DNA from: Ignavibacterium sp.
Lineage (GTDB): Bacteria > Bacteroidota > Ignavibacteria > Ignavibacteriales > Ignavibacteriaceae
Length of the DNA stretch: 64,000 nucleotides
Assembly: GCA_018335755.1 (NCBI GenBank)
Contig: JAGXRK010000019.1
Span: forward strand, 166,669-230,668
Direction: 5' to 3'
Shown: in pieces, positions 7,907 through 18,797 of the stretch
Position numbering within the stretch: the stretch's first letter is position 1
Layout of the letters: every line of letters starts with the position of its first letter
Notes under the pieces: generated by a model
The model's input: only the letters and a program-made list of their open reading frames with translations
Databases searched by the model: none
Told to the model about the DNA's origin: nothing
Position numbers and translations under genes: made by a program

Positions 7907-10513
7907 TTACCCCACTCTTATTCGCTGACCAATAAGAATTTTATTTTCCCTCATTTCGTTAAGTTGTTTTAATTTTGCAACAGGAATATTATATTTTTTT
8001 GAGATAGAGTAAAGTGATTCACCTTTTTGAACAGTATGATATTTTGCCCCTGCATTTTTGGTAGAGGTTGTTTTAACCCTGGTTTCCGGTAAATCGTGTA
8101 CACCCGCATTAGAAAAAAGTTTTAAAGTAGATCCGGCAATTATCTTATCACCTGATAAATTATTCCACGTTTTAATATCAGCTATTCTGACTTTATAAGT
8201 TTCAGCAATCTGACTGATAGTTTCACCCGGCTTTACTTTATGATAATTGGTATTGGATGTGGTTTTTGTTGTAATATCACCAAGAGTGCTTGTGTTAGTA
8301 CTTGAATAAATTTTAAGTGTTTTTCCAGCAACAATTTTATTACCGGAAATATTATTCCATTTTCTTATCATAGCTGAAGAAACTCCAAATCTTTCAGCTA
8401 TCTCACCTATAGTGTCGCCTCTCTTAATCTTGTAACGATATAAATTAGAATTGTTATCATTAACTAATTCCGGACCAGTATTTTTGGGGCCGCCGTCTGA
8501 ATAAACTTTAAGATTTCTGCCTGCAATAATTTTATTTCCAACTATGTTATTCCATTCTCTTAATTCACGAACAGACACTCCATACCTTGAAGCAATTAAT
8601 CCTAAATTCTCACCTCGTCTTATTCTGTGATTTACCAGATTGCCAGTGCCTTTATTAAGTGTATTTTGAACAACTGTTTTTTCCAGTGCCGTTTGGTTAT
8701 CAAGACTTGCATAGAAATCTTTTCTATCTTCACTTACATATATTGTTAACTTCTGTCCAATTCTGATTGTAGAAGTATAAGGGATATCATTCCAATTTCT
8801 TAAATCACTAACGCGTGCATGGAACAGATCAGCAATGCCTAAAAGACTATCATTTCTTTTAACGTGGTAAAAAACAGGTACTAAATCTGAAGGTACCAGT
8901 GCATCTTTATTAGTTTCACTTATCTCTTCACTATCAACAAGGTTCTGTTCTTCAAGTAAAGGAAGCTGATCTTCAGTTACTGTTTGTGTAATTAATTCAG
9001 TACTTAAATTTTCTTTATTAAGACTCGCATATGGAGAAACATATCCGGTATTTTCCTGAGCAGTTTGTACATCGGGATTATAAGCAATATTATTTCCAGT
9101 CAGCTTACCAGAAACAGGAATTCTTAATTCTACACCTGCATATAATCTTGAATTTGTTGAAATATTATTAGCATCAGCAAGATCGTATTTTGAAACACCA
9201 TATCTTTGAGCAACCCGAGTGATAGTTTCACCCTTTCTTACTTTGTGAACAATATAATTTCGTTTTGCAGACTCAGGAATGTTTTCAAGATTTGATGCAA
9301 GTAAATTATAAGAACCTTTTGGAATTTGAAGTGGATATCCACCCGTATAATCATCCGGTGTAGATAACTGTGTAAGTTCAGGGTTCATATCCTGTAAAGT
9401 AAGTAAATCAACTCCAACAGCACTTGATAAATATACAAGATCAATTGAACCCGGCACATTGAATACTTCAGTTTCATAAGGCCTTTCCGGGGTATAATCA
9501 GTAAATCCATATTTCTCAGGTTCAAGAGCTATAAGACTAACAGCAATATATGTTGGGACATAATTTCTGGTTTCTTTGGGCAAATGTTTTCTAATGGACC
9601 AGAAATCATTACCACCTGAACGTTTTAAGGCTCTTCTTACTCTACCTTCACCGCAGTTATAGGCTGCCAATGCCAAATACCAATCACCTAAAGAGGTGTG
9701 AAGATCACGAAGATGACGGGCTGCAGCGCGAGTGGATTTGACAGGATCTCTTCTTTCATCAATATAAAAACCTGTTTGTAAACCGTACATTTGTCCTGTG
9801 GATTTAATAAACTGCCATAAACCAACAGCAGAAGCCCAGGAACGTGCGGTTGGGTTTAAACCACTTTCTATCATACTCAGATAAAGAAGTTGTTGAGGAA
9901 CACCTTCCTCTTTAAAGATTTTAGCCATCATTGGAAAATACTTACCGGAACGGGTCAACCAACGATTCATCGCTCCGCGCCCTCTACCAGTAAAATAATT
10001 AACCCATTGTTCAACGTGGTTGTTGTATTCTAAAGGAATGTCAGCAGGAATAATTACTCTTGTGTATTCCTCTTTTGTATCATCGAAATTGATATCTATT
10101 TCAGGCGCCGCCTGCGACATCCATTCTTCATAGGCAGCAAATGATACACCATCAGGTAATTCAGTAAGATTATCTACCAATCCCCTGTAGTCCTCGATTA
10201 TTGCACTTTCAAGTTCTTTGTAGGCTTCATTGTTATCAATTCCGGGGTAATAACTTAAATTATTTATTGTTCTTAAAGCAGCTTCAAAGTTTTGAATTGC
10301 TTCAACCGTACTGTTTAGATTTTGTTTTTCCAGACCCTCGACATAGTATTGTCGGGCTTGTTCAAGCATTTCTGAAACTATACCATAACTAGGATACTTG
10401 GATGATTTGTCTTCTTGTGAGGTTTTATTAATTATTTCTTTATTGGCTCCACACGAAATATTTAGTAAAGCTAATAAAGAAATAACACTAAGAATCTGTA
10501 GGGCTTTTTTCAT
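7907..10513 (-). CDS. Lytic murein transglycosylase (MltD-like) with six LysM domains
   Basis: An 868-residue lipoprotein (signal peptide ending NISC, Cys21) that cuts peptidoglycan in the periplasm. The SLT domain (about 190-310) has the catalytic Glu in SMIESGLNP (Glu216) and the usual GLWQFI and [10 protein letters not shown] motifs. From about residue 420 come six LysM peptidoglycan-binding repeats, four ending in variants of WNN..GNKI.AGxxLK; the last lies at the C-terminus. E. coli MltD has two LysM domains, so this is an expanded version. GGAG lies about 6 bases before the ATG. It is a single gene, separated from its neighbours by about 100 bases on the upstream side and by the riboswitch promoter region downstream. 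Confidence 0.94.
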   Translation of the reverse strand: MKKALQILSVISLLALLNISCGANKEIINKTSQEDKSSKYPSYGIVSEMLEQARQYYVEGLEKQNLNSTVEAIQNFEAALRTINNLSYYPGIDNNEAYKELESAIIEDYRGLVDNLTELPDGVSFAAYEEWMSQAAPEIDINFDDTKEEYTRVIIPADIPLEYNNHVEQWVNYFTGRGRGAMNRWLTRSGKYFPMMAKIFKEEGVPQQLLYLSMIESGLNPTARSWASAVGLWQFIKSTGQMYGLQTGFYIDERRDPVKSTRAAARHLRDLHTSLGDWYLALAAYNCGEGRVRRALKRSGGNDFWSIRKHLPKETRNYVPTYIAVSLIALEPEKYGFTDYTPERPYETEVFNVPGSIDLVYLSSAVGVDLLTLQDMNPELTQLSTPDDYTGGYPLQIPKGSYNLLASNLENIPESAKRNYIVHKVRKGETITRVAQRYGVSKYDLADANNISTNSRLYAGVELRIPVSGKLTGNNIAYNPDVQTAQENTGYVSPYASLNKENLSTELITQTVTEDQLPLLEEQNLVDSEEISETNKDALVPSDLVPVFYHVKRNDSLLGIADLFHARVSDLRNWNDIPYTSTIRIGQKLTIYVSEDRKDFYASLDNQTALEKTVVQNTLNKGTGNLVNHRIRRGENLGLIASRYGVSVRELREWNNIVGNKIIAGRNLKVYSDGGPKNTGPELVNDNNSNLYRYKIKRGDTIGEIAERFGVSSAMIRKWNNISGNKIVAGKTLKIYSSTNTSTLGDITTKTTSNTNYHKVKPGETISQIAETYKVRIADIKTWNNLSGDKIIAGSTLKLFSNAGVHDLPETRVKTTSTKNAGAKYHTVQKGESLYSISKKYNIPVAKLKQLNEMRENKILIGQRIRVG

Positions 10514-10624
10514 TTATTCTCCAAAGTATATTTTTCAAAGTGCAATATATATTAATAAAAAAATCAAATCAAGTAAAAAGTTAAGCGATACAGGATAATC
10601 CCTTATTTTTTAAGAACTTAGTTT

Positions 10625-12169
10625 TTATAAAGGTATGTTCCCATGTTTTTTACGTGGATTTTTATCCACTTTAGTTTTAAGCAAATCAAGTGCCTGAATA
10701 ACCCTTCGTTTTGTTTCAGATGGTAAAATTATATCATCTAAAAATCCGCGCTCAGCAGCAATATAAGGGTTAGCAAATTTAACTATGTACTCTGATAGCT
10801 TATTTTCAAGTTCAACTTCTGGATTTTCTGAGGTAGATATTTCTTTCTTGAAGATAATTTCTACCGCACCCTTTGGCCCCATTACAGCTATTTCAGCTGA
10901 AGGCCAGGCAAAGTTAAAATCGCCGCGGATATGTTTTGAGTTCATTACGTCATATGCACCGCCATATGCCTTTCTTGTTATCACTGTTACTTTTGGAACA
11001 GTAGCTTCTGCAAATGCATATAGTAGTTTAGCGCCATGCCGAATTATACCATTCCATTCCTGCTCCGTACCCGGTAAAAATCCTGGAACATCAACCAGCA
11101 CAAGTAAAGGTATATTGAAGGCATCACAAAAACGCACGAACCTGGCACCTTTAACTGAAGCATTGATATCTAGTACTCCAGCAAGTACATTCGGTTGATT
11201 TGCAACTATCCCGACAGACATTCCTCCAATTCTTCCAAAACCTACAATAATGTTTTCAGCGTATTCTGCATGAACTTCCAAAAAATCTTTATCATCAACA
11301 AGAAGATTTATAATCTCCTTCATATCGTATGGTTTGTTAGGTGTGTCAGGAATAATCTGTTCGAGTCTATGTTCATTAATTAATAAGGACATATCAAAAT
11401 TTTTTGAAAGCGGTTTATCCATGAAATTCAATGGAAGGAAAGTAAGTAATTTTCTTACGGACAAGAGAGTTTGTACTTCGTTATCACATATAAAATGAGC
11501 AACACCGCTCTTTGATGCGTGAGTATCAGCCCCACCTAGTTCCTCAAAACTCACATCCTCATGCGTTACGGTCTTCACTACATTGGGTCCGGTTACGAAC
11601 ATGTAACTAGTATTCTTAACCATAAAAATAAAATCTGTGATGGCAGGTGAATAAACTGCACCTCCTGCACAAGGACCGAGTACAACTGATATTTGTGGTA
11701 CAACTCCTGATGCCAATGTATTTAATAAGAAAATATCTGCATATCCGCCTAAACTATTTACGCCTTCCTGAATTCGGGCACCACCGGAATCATTTAATCC
11801 AATCACTGGTATGCCGGCTTTCATAGCCATTTTCATAACTTTAACAATTTTTTCTGCGTGAGTTTCAGAAAGTGAGCCTCCAAATACTGTAAAGTCCTGA
11901 CTATATAAAGCAACCGGCCTTCCATTAATTTTAGCGAACCCGGTAGCTACACCATCACCAGGATATGATACCTGATCCAAGCCGAAATCATTTGAACGAT
12001 GCTTTACGAAAATATCTACTTCATCAAAGGTACCCTCATCAACAAGCAATTCGATTCTTTCATAAGCAGTAAGTTTTCCTTTATCGTGCTGACTTTTAAT
12101 TTTGTCTTCACCACCACCCATTTTTGCCTGTTCTTTTTTGGATAGAAGTTCCTTTATTTTTTCCTGCAT
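10625..12169 (-). CDS. Acyl-CoA carboxylase carboxyltransferase (propionyl-/acetyl-CoA type)
   Basis: A 514-residue cytoplasmic carboxyltransferase of the PccB/MmdA type, moving CO2 from biotin to an acyl-CoA. Markers are the [19 protein letters not shown] region, [19 protein letters not shown], and the C-terminal half with [14 protein letters not shown] and [15 protein letters not shown]. Length fits the family. Two ATGs are in tandem (12172 and 12169); GAGG lies 5 bases from the second, which is preferred. The biotin carrier and biotin carboxylase are not nearby. It could serve propionyl-CoA carboxylase or a decarboxylase complex; the sequence alone does not decide. Confidence 0.9.
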   Translation of the reverse strand: MQEKIKELLSKKEQAKMGGGEDKIKSQHDKGKLTAYERIELLVDEGTFDEVDIFVKHRSNDFGLDQVSYPGDGVATGFAKINGRPVALYSQDFTVFGGSLSETHAEKIVKVMKMAMKAGIPVIGLNDSGGARIQEGVNSLGGYADIFLLNTLASGVVPQISVVLGPCAGGAVYSPAITDFIFMVKNTSYMFVTGPNVVKTVTHEDVSFEELGGADTHASKSGVAHFICDNEVQTLLSVRKLLTFLPLNFMDKPLSKNFDMSLLINEHRLEQIIPDTPNKPYDMKEIINLLVDDKDFLEVHAEYAENIIVGFGRIGGMSVGIVANQPNVLAGVLDINASVKGARFVRFCDAFNIPLLVLVDVPGFLPGTEQEWNGIIRHGAKLLYAFAEATVPKVTVITRKAYGGAYDVMNSKHIRGDFNFAWPSAEIAVMGPKGAVEIIFKKEISTSENPEVELENKLSEYIVKFANPYIAAERGFLDDIILPSETKRRVIQALDLLKTKVDKNPRKKHGNIPL

Positions 12170-12212
12170 CATATCCTCAAACTTTTCTTGAATATTAATT
12201 TATAAATCACTT

Positions 12213-12854
12213 TCAGTTAAAAAACGGATTCGTTTTTTTTTCCTTACCGATTGAAGTTGCTTCACCATGACCCGGATAAACAATTGTATCATCAGGTAAG
12301 ATAAAAAGTTTTTCACGAATTGATTTTAACAGTTGATCGTAGTGACCTCCGGGCAGATCTGTTCTTCCTATACTTCCATCGAATAAAACATCACCGCTGA
12401 TACAGAGCTTATCAGCCCTAGAATAAGCACAATACCCGCCAGCTGTATGACCGGGTGTGAAAAGAAATTCAATCCCCGAGTTACCCAATTTCAATTTTAA
12501 TCCGTCTTTAATAAATTGATCGGGCATACAGATCTCCTTAATTTCCAGCCCGAACATTGACGCCTGCTGTGAAGCCTGTTTCAGCAAAGGCATATCTTCC
12601 TCTGGTGCGTAATAAATAACTTGATATTTCGATTTGATATAGCAACTTCCAAAAATATGATCGAGATGGCAATGTGTATTAATAAGATATTTAATTATCA
12701 AGTTATTTAATGATATAAAGCTGTCAATATCCTTTTTTTCATTTTCATCGTAACAACCGGGATCAAATATGGCAGATTCTTTCGTTTCATCATCCCAAAC
12801 GATATAGGAATTTTCTGCGAAAGGATTAAAAGTAAATTTCTGAATTTTCAACAT
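12213..12854 (-). CDS. MBL-fold hydrolase (glyoxalase II-like)
   Basis: A 213-residue metallo-beta-lactamase-fold protein. It has the zinc motif THCHLDH (residues 61-67) and downstream metal ligands in TPGHTAGG, SGDVLF and YPGHGE. The short form without the C-terminal glyoxalase domain matches the broad YcbL-like group often annotated as glyoxalase II or thioesterase. Substrate unknown. It starts 4 bases after aroC ends and is followed at 40 bases by the carboxyltransferase gene, so the three may share a transcript. Confidence 0.88.
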   Translation of the reverse strand: MLKIQKFTFNPFAENSYIVWDDETKESAIFDPGCYDENEKKDIDSFISLNNLIIKYLINTHCHLDHIFGSCYIKSKYQVIYYAPEEDMPLLKQASQQASMFGLEIKEICMPDQFIKDGLKLKLGNSGIEFLFTPGHTAGGYCAYSRADKLCISGDVLFDGSIGRTDLPGGHYDQLLKSIREKLFILPDDTIVYPGHGEATSIGKEKKTNPFFN

Positions 12855-12858
12855 ATTT

Positions 12859-14067
12859 TTACACGAAATTATTTTTTATTCTTTTGAAAATTTTTGATGT
12901 ATAATTTTTATAGTTGTCTTTCATTTCTTCAATTGAGTCGCCGCCGAATTTAACAACAAAATGTTTTGCAATAGTAAATGCAAGCATGGATTCTGCTATA
13001 ACTGCACAGGCTGGTACAGCAACAAAATCACTTCTTTCTCTTCTTGCATCAACTTTCTTCAATGTTTTTAAATCAACGCTTTGGATCGGACTCATAAGAG
13101 TGGCAATTGGTTTCATTGCTGCACGAACAATAATTGGAAGTCCGGTTGATATTCCGCCTTCAATTCCGCCTGCCCTGTTTGTTTTCCGCGTAAGAGTATC
13201 ACCAACTTTTTTAATTTCATCGTGAGAATTAGAACCATACAGATGAGCGCTTTCAAATCCGGAACCAATTTCTACGGCTTTAACAGCATTTACGGATAAT
13301 ATTGCCTGAGCAATTTCTGCATCTAATTTCGTGTCATAATGAACGAATGAACCCAATCCAGCAGGCAAACCTGAAGCAACCGTTATAAATGTTCCGCCAA
13401 GTGTATCACCTTTTTTCTTTATTGTTTTGATCTTTGAGATAATTTTTTCTTCCTGAACTTTATCCAGCACTCTTACGGCACTCTTATCAGCTTTGTTAGA
13501 TAGAGAAACTGCTTTGAAATTAGAAGCAATTTTATTTTCAAGAAGAGTATTAAGATAGTTTACCCTTGAATAAATCCCGCCAATACTTTCAACGTAGCTG
13601 CCGATAGTTATTCCAAATACTTCCAATAATTTTCGCGCAATTGAGCAAGCAGCAACCCTTGAAGCGGTTTCCCTTGCGGATGATCTTTCAATTGAATCTC
13701 TTATATCATCAAAGTTATATTTTGTTATTCCAACCAAATCTGCGTGTCCGGGTCTTGGAATAGTAATTTTATTGGTAGGCGCAGAAGATTTTTCAACAGA
13801 CATAGTTTCCGACCAGTTTGCCCAGTCTTTATTTTTTATGATCATTGAGATAGGTGAGCCGAGTGTTTTACCATACCTTACACCAGAGAGTATTTCTACC
13901 TTATCAGATTCGATTTTCATTCTCATTCCTCTGCCGTAGCCCGCCTGCCTTCTTTTAAGTTGAAAATTTATGTAATCTGAAGAAATACTTAAATTAGCTG
14001 GAATTCCTTCGAAAATGGCTGTTAAAGCTTTTCCGTGGGACTCACCTGCTGTAAGAAACCTGATCAT
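12859..14067 (-). CDS. aroC: Chorismate synthase
   Basis: Last step of the shikimate pathway: EPSP to chorismate using reduced FMN. The 402-residue protein carries the three family signatures: GESHGKALTAIFEGIP (near residue 8), the RPGHADLVG and ARETASRVAA segments (about 110-140), and the C-terminal RxRSDFVAVPAC region. CGGAG lies a few bases before the ATG at 14067. No other aro gene is in the window. Confidence 0.96.
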   Translation of the reverse strand: MIRFLTAGESHGKALTAIFEGIPANLSISSDYINFQLKRRQAGYGRGMRMKIESDKVEILSGVRYGKTLGSPISMIIKNKDWANWSETMSVEKSSAPTNKITIPRPGHADLVGITKYNFDDIRDSIERSSARETASRVAACSIARKLLEVFGITIGSYVESIGGIYSRVNYLNTLLENKIASNFKAVSLSNKADKSAVRVLDKVQEEKIISKIKTIKKKGDTLGGTFITVASGLPAGLGSFVHYDTKLDAEIAQAILSVNAVKAVEIGSGFESAHLYGSNSHDEIKKVGDTLTRKTNRAGGIEGGISTGLPIIVRAAMKPIATLMSPIQSVDLKTLKKVDARRERSDFVAVPACAVIAESMLAFTIAKHFVVKFGGDSIEEMKDNYKNYTSKIFKRIKNNFV

Positions 14068-14100
14068 TAATTCTCCGTTTTTATCAGCATAAATATATAA

Positions 14101-14128
14101 AAAAAACGTCCCGATTATAACCGGGACG
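14101..14128 (-). terminator. Intrinsic terminator after the HtrA gene
   Basis: Minus strand CGTCCCG (14128-14122) pairs with CGGGACG (14113-14107), followed by TTTTTT (14106-14101). It lies 27 bases beyond the protease stop codon. Confidence 0.85.
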
Positions 14129-14154
14129 CTTTTATCTCTTACCCAAAGGATAAA

Positions 14155-15669
14155 CTACTGAGGTATTTCAAGACCTACAAATCTTGTATTACCAGATGAG
14201 TCCTGAACCTTAAGCAGCAATGCTTCACCTTTTTTTGAATTAATTATCTTTGAAAGATCATCAACATCTTTAATAGACTTTCTATCTGCTTCAACAATTG
14301 CCAAACCTCTAAAAAGTCTTTGATCGTCAGCTTTACTGAAAGATTTTACTTCTGTGATCATTACACCTGCATCGATTTTATAGTCAGTCTTTTCTTTTTC
14401 AGTTAGGTTTTTTACAGTTAATCCAATATCCTCAAATGAAGCAGTAGTTTGTTTGGGCTCAGCTGTTTTATCCCGGCTTTCCATCTTTACTACCGGTTCA
14501 GATTTGCTGTCATCATCTCTGGATTTTAATATAACTTTTCTTTCAATTTCCTTCCCGTCACGGAAAATGTCAAGAGTAACTGTAGTACCGGCAGTTTTTG
14601 AAGCGATGTAACTCTGAAGTTCGTTTGGCTGATTTATTTCTCTACTGTCAATTTTAAGTATAACATCACCGGACTTTAAATCGGTAGAAGCAGCAGCACC
14701 ATCTGGAAGAACTCCTTGAATTATAACTCCGCGAGGTCTGTCCAGACCTAGAGATTTGGCGATTGCATTATCAACTTCTCCAATATTAACACCAATATAT
14801 CCTCTATTAACTCTACCCGTAGCAATAAGATCTTTAGCGACGGAGCGTGCCAGATTTATTGGAATTGCGAATCCGTAACCAATGTATGTCCCTGTTCCTC
14901 TAGTAGCAATAGCTGAGTTTACTCCAACAACTGCTCCGGATAAATCAACAAGTGCACCACCACTATTGCCAGGATTTATAACAGCATCAGTCTGAATAAA
15001 GTTTTCTACGCCGTAACTATCACGAATCAAACCTAACTGTCCTCTTCCGATAGCACTAACAATACCAGCAGTAACAGTAGAAACAAGGGCAAGGGGATTT
15101 CCAATTGCCATAACCCACTGACCTACTTTTAAATTATCAGAATCCCCAAGATATGCTGGTACCAGATTATCAGCGTCAATTTTTATCACTGCGAGATCAG
15201 TTAAAGGATCAGTACCTATTACGGTTGCTGTAAAATTTCTTTTATCGGATAAGCCGACAGATACCCTGTTTGCATTTTCAACTACATGGTTATTAGTTAT
15301 GATATATCCATCTTCAGAAATTATAATACCGCTTCCGGAACCTCTCTGTTCCTGGGGCATATCGCGGAATGGAAAGGAAAAAAAGTCTCTTTGAGAAGTT
15401 TCTCTTTCAGAAACAACAGCGATTTGTACTATTGCTGGCGTTACCTTTTCTGCAACTTCAATAAAAGCTTTACTAAATGCTGTTGCATCAGCATCTAAAT
15501 TAACTGGTGGAGTATTAGCACCTAACTCAACATCAGCAAAACCAGGTCTTACTAATCCAAATCCTGAAACAAGAATTGCACCGAACAGCATTCCAACTAT
15601 AAGCAGAACTGCTGCTCCAAATAATCCTTTCATTTTCCCTTTTTGCAGGGATTTGATTTCGTTCAACAT
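14155..15669 (-). CDS. HtrA/DegP-like serine protease with two PDZ domains
   Basis: Periplasmic quality-control protease, 504 residues. One membrane segment or uncleaved signal lies at about 15-40. The trypsin-like domain keeps the catalytic triad: His128 in TNNHVV, Asp158 in LTDLAVIK, Ser236 in NPGNSGGAL. A first PDZ domain follows (about 285-380; GYIGVNIGEV, GVLPDGAA), then a Lys/Glu-rich linker and a divergent second PDZ domain at the C-terminus. AAAGGAG precedes the ATG by 7 bases. It is the last gene of the PfkB-mtnA-recO run, 64 bases after recO, and ends at a clear terminator. Confidence 0.94.
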   Translation of the reverse strand: MLNEIKSLQKGKMKGLFGAAVLLIVGMLFGAILVSGFGLVRPGFADVELGANTPPVNLDADATAFSKAFIEVAEKVTPAIVQIAVVSERETSQRDFFSFPFRDMPQEQRGSGSGIIISEDGYIITNNHVVENANRVSVGLSDKRNFTATVIGTDPLTDLAVIKIDADNLVPAYLGDSDNLKVGQWVMAIGNPLALVSTVTAGIVSAIGRGQLGLIRDSYGVENFIQTDAVINPGNSGGALVDLSGAVVGVNSAIATRGTGTYIGYGFAIPINLARSVAKDLIATGRVNRGYIGVNIGEVDNAIAKSLGLDRPRGVIIQGVLPDGAAASTDLKSGDVILKIDSREINQPNELQSYIASKTAGTTVTLDIFRDGKEIERKVILKSRDDDSKSEPVVKMESRDKTAEPKQTTASFEDIGLTVKNLTEKEKTDYKIDAGVMITEVKSFSKADDQRLFRGLAIVEADRKSIKDVDDLSKIINSKKGEALLLKVQDSSGNTRFVGLEIPQ

Positions 15670-15733
15670 TTTTTTTCTCCTTTAGGTTTTTTCGTTTACG
15701 TAACAAAAAGTATCAAAATGTGTCGATAAATAC

Positions 15734-16480
15734 CTACTTAAAATTATTATAATAATTTAATGATTGAATTCCTGTGAAATCCGGAATGTGATTTTTTGTG
15801 TACCTGTTCAAAAATATATTTGCTTGTTTAATTAAATCAACAGAAAAATTTTTAACAGGTCTATTGTTGATTAGACAAAAAAAGTAAGATAAAAGTTCCG
15901 CTGATATAAAATTCAATTGCGGATGCGACTCAAAACAATTGACACAGACAAATCCTGTCTCAAAAGTATAACCACCGGTTCCTTTTCCAATTTCTGCCTC
16001 ACAAATTCCACATTTTGTTATTTGCATAGCATATCCCAGTTCAGATAAAAAGAAGAGATAGAATCTTCCGAATAAGATACCCGGATGTTCCATCGCTAAA
16101 TCAATCAATGATAGGATTTTTACGAGACCCTTAAATAATTTTTTATTTGTTTCATTCTCCACAGTCAATCTCTTAACCAGTTCAAGTATAGCTAAAGCGT
16201 ACTGGGTTCTATCAAGATCTTCTTTAATCCGCGGGTAATGTGCAATGATATCTACACTTGATAATAACTGAAGATCACGGCTATCCTTTTTATAAATTAC
16301 CATCTGAACATAATTAAGCGGATCAGCAATCATCCCAAGTTTTCCTTTTGGGTTCCTTGCACCTTTAATAATAACTGACATTTTTCCGTATGATTCAGTG
16401 TATACAGAAATGATTAAACTTGTATCGCCATAGTTTAGTTTACTAAGTACTATGCCTTCTGTTTTTATTATATCACTCAT
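15734..16480 (-). CDS. recO: DNA repair protein RecO
   Basis: RecO loads RecA with RecR in recombinational repair. The 248-residue protein has the N-terminal OB fold (TEGIVLSKLNYGDTSLIISVYT) and a C-terminal helical region with a zinc-type cysteine set, CGIC (about 157-160) and CVNC (about 178-181). Its ATG overlaps the mtnA stop by 4 bases, so it is translated from the same mRNA. Confidence 0.93.
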   Translation of the reverse strand: MSDIIKTEGIVLSKLNYGDTSLIISVYTESYGKMSVIIKGARNPKGKLGMIADPLNYVQMVIYKKDSRDLQLLSSVDIIAHYPRIKEDLDRTQYALAILELVKRLTVENETNKKLFKGLVKILSLIDLAMEHPGILFGRFYLFFLSELGYAMQITKCGICEAEIGKGTGGYTFETGFVCVNCFESHPQLNFISAELLSYFFCLINNRPVKNFSVDLIKQANIFLNRYTKNHIPDFTGIQSLNYYNNFK

Positions 16481-17484
16481 TTTATAAAATTATAAGGAAA
16501 CAGGAATAAATCTTCTTCAGTAATTATTCCGGTTATCAGATGTGCCGGTGTAACATCAAATGCCGGCATAAATGTTGGGTAAGAATCAGGAACAATTTTA
16601 AGACCTTTAATTTCTTTAAGTTCTGCTCCTTTTCTGTACTCAATATCAATTTCAGTTCCATTTGCAATTTTTCTATCAATTGTAGTTGAAGGAGCAGCTA
16701 TATAGAAAGGGATATTATGATAATTACAAAGAACAGCCAGATTGTAAGTGCCAATTTTATTTGCTGAATCGCCATTTAAAGCAATTCTATCCGCACCGGT
16801 AATAACAATATCAATCTTTCCCTGCTGCATAAGAACAGCCGCAGTCGAATCTGTATTAACGGAATAGGGAATTCCATTTTTATCCAGTTCAAAAGCAGTT
16901 AATCTTAATCCTTGCAGCAGTGGTCTTGTTTCATCTGCATACACGTGAGAAACAAGATTTGTATCAAATGCGTGCTTAATAACTGAAAAAGCTGTGCCCA
17001 AACCCCCGGCTGCTAATGAGCCTGTATTGCAATGTGTCAGCACGTTAGATTTTTTCTTAAAAATCCTCAATCCGTTGCGGGCAATTTTTTCAGAGAATTC
17101 ATCTTCCTCTTTATGAATTTTTACGGCTTCATCAAGCATTTTATCATAAACCGATTTATGGTCAGTAATTGATTCGAATTTTTCCTTCATTCTGTTTAGT
17201 GCATAAAAGAGATTAACAGCTGTTGGTCTTGTAGATGCAAGTCTGTTAAATGAAGTATAAAAGTCTTTTTTAGGATCAATTGAATTTTTTAATGATAAGG
17301 CAATTGCATAAGCAGCAGATATTCCTATAAGAGGCGCACCACGCACTTCCAGTCGCACAATAGCTTCTGCAATTCGTTCATAATTATCAGTGGAGATATA
17401 ATTTTCCTGCAGCGGAAGTTCGGTTTGGTCCAGATATTTAAGCTTACCTGATTCAAACTTTAAATTGTAATAATCAGCTTTCAT
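16477..17484 (-). CDS. mtnA: Methylthioribose-1-phosphate isomerase family (MtnA)
   Basis: Isomerises 5-methylthioribose-1-phosphate to the ribulose form in methionine salvage; relatives act on 5-deoxyribose-1-phosphate. The 335-residue protein has RGAPLIGISAAYA (about 50), the CNTGSLAAGGLGTA region (about 155) and the GADRIALNGDSANKIGT motif with the catalytic Asp. The frame could start at a TTG (17487), but the adjacent ATG at 17484 is preferred. It overlaps the upstream PfkB kinase gene by 11 bases and recO by 4. No other mtn genes are visible nearby. Confidence 0.92.
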   Translation of the reverse strand: MKADYYNLKFESGKLKYLDQTELPLQENYISTDNYERIAEAIVRLEVRGAPLIGISAAYAIALSLKNSIDPKKDFYTSFNRLASTRPTAVNLFYALNRMKEKFESITDHKSVYDKMLDEAVKIHKEEDEFSEKIARNGLRIFKKKSNVLTHCNTGSLAAGGLGTAFSVIKHAFDTNLVSHVYADETRPLLQGLRLTAFELDKNGIPYSVNTDSTAAVLMQQGKIDIVITGADRIALNGDSANKIGTYNLAVLCNYHNIPFYIAAPSTTIDRKIANGTEIDIEYRKGAELKEIKGLKIVPDSYPTFMPAFDVTPAHLITGIITEEDLFLFPYNFIK

Positions 17485-18388
17485 CAAATCTGGATAAATT
17501 CATAAATTCTCTGAATCTGTCCTTAATGCGTAAAATGGAAAGTTCCTCCAATCCTTTGGTGCTGAATTTTTCAACACAAAAAGAGGCCATAGTACTGCCG
17601 TAAATTACAGCAGCCTTTAAACTTTTTGGAGAAAGATCGCGATTGCGATGCAGATAACCGACAAAACCTCCTGCAAAGGAATCGCCAGCTCCGGTAGGAT
17701 CGTTAATCATTTCCATAGGATAAGCCGGTGCAGAAAAAATGACATCCTCGGTAAACAAAAGTGCACCGTGTTCACCTTTCTTAATTATCAAAATTTCAGG
17801 TCCTAAATCTCTTATTTTTTTTGCAGCTTTAATAAGATTTGGTTCGTGCGCCAGAAGCCTGGCTTCTGAATCATTAATAATCAGTACACTTACTCTGGGA
17901 AGAAGTTCAAGTAATTCTTTTTTCTTTCCTTCAATCCAGTAATTCATGGTATCGCAAACTACAAACTGAGGATTATTCATTTGATCAAGCACCCTGCCTT
18001 GAAGAACCGGATCAATATTTCCTAGACAGATATACTTAGATTTACGCCAGTTTTCAGGAATAACCGGATCAAATTTTTCAAACACATTCAGCTCTGTTGA
18101 TAATGTATCACGAACATTTAGGTCATAATGATATTTTCCAGACCAGCGAAAAGTTTTTCCGTCTTCAACAATTTTTAATCCATCAAGTTCAATGTTGTGC
18201 TCTTCAAGCATTTTCATGTATACCTTAGGAAAATCACTGCCGACTATTCCAACCAGATTGATCGGTCCGGTAAAGTAACTTGCTGAAAGTGAAATATAGG
18301 TTGCCGATCCGCCAAGAGCGTCATTAACTTTATCGAACGGTGTTGATACTGTGTCAAGACCTACCGAACCAACTACTAACAGACCCAA
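17474..18388 (-). CDS. PfkB-family sugar/nucleoside kinase
   Basis: A 304-residue PfkB/ribokinase-type kinase. The N-terminal substrate lid motif is LGGSATYISLSASYF and the ATP site has NDPTGAGDSFAGGFVG with the catalytic Asp. It starts an overlapping run with mtnA and recO. Since MtnA-type isomerases act on 1-phosphates of 5-substituted riboses, a role as a kinase of 5-methylthioribose, 5-deoxyribose or a related nucleoside is attractive, but the known MtnK is of a different fold and PfkB specificity cannot be read directly. Adenosine kinase or ribokinase activity are alternatives. Confidence 0.85.
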   Translation of the reverse strand: MGLLVVGSVGLDTVSTPFDKVNDALGGSATYISLSASYFTGPINLVGIVGSDFPKVYMKMLEEHNIELDGLKIVEDGKTFRWSGKYHYDLNVRDTLSTELNVFEKFDPVIPENWRKSKYICLGNIDPVLQGRVLDQMNNPQFVVCDTMNYWIEGKKKELLELLPRVSVLIINDSEARLLAHEPNLIKAAKKIRDLGPEILIIKKGEHGALLFTEDVIFSAPAYPMEMINDPTGAGDSFAGGFVGYLHRNRDLSPKSLKAAVIYGSTMASFCVEKFSTKGLEELSILRIKDRFREFMNLSRFDES

Positions 18389-18613
18389 AATATTCTCCTG
18401 ATTTATGATTAATTATAAATGACACGGGAAAAATAGAAAAATAACAGATGAATGCACAATATTATTGAATTGGATTTATAATTACATTTTGTAGAAGTGT
18501 TATCCAAAATAAATTTAGGTTTTATTCAAAATAAAAGAAGTCAAATTCATTTTTAATTGAATCCCTCATAAAAAGTTTTACTCCCTTATCGTTCAATTGT
18601 TTTAGAATTAAAT

Positions 18614-18678
18614 GCGGCTAAAGCCCTTAATCTCTTAGTCTTTATAATAACAGTTGGATAAATCCAACTGCAAGAGAT
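18614..18678. repeat. Compound palindromic repeat
   Basis: Contains GGCTAAAGCC (18616-18625), then ATCTCTT (18630-18636) and AAGAGAT (18672-18678) as outer arms, and inside them CAGTTGGAT/ATCCAACTG (18651-18670) as a near-perfect 9-bp stem with a 2-base loop. This nested design is typical of dispersed REP-like elements. Confidence 0.55.
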
Positions 18679-18761
18679 AAAAAATACATATAATCAGTTT
18701 TTATTACTTTTTATTTCAGATACTATTGCATTACTCAAATATTTGCTATTTTGACCAAAGG

Positions 18762-18797
18762 GAGAAATCTTTTTCGTGACATATTGAAAGATTTCTC
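18762..18797. repeat. Palindrome, 11-bp arms
   Basis: GAGAAATCTTT (18762-18772) and AAAGATTTCTC (18787-18797) are perfect inverted arms with a 14-base spacer. It sits 32 bases downstream of the NUDIX stop codon and could act in termination, but it resembles intergenic palindromes dispersed in related genomes. Confidence 0.5.
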
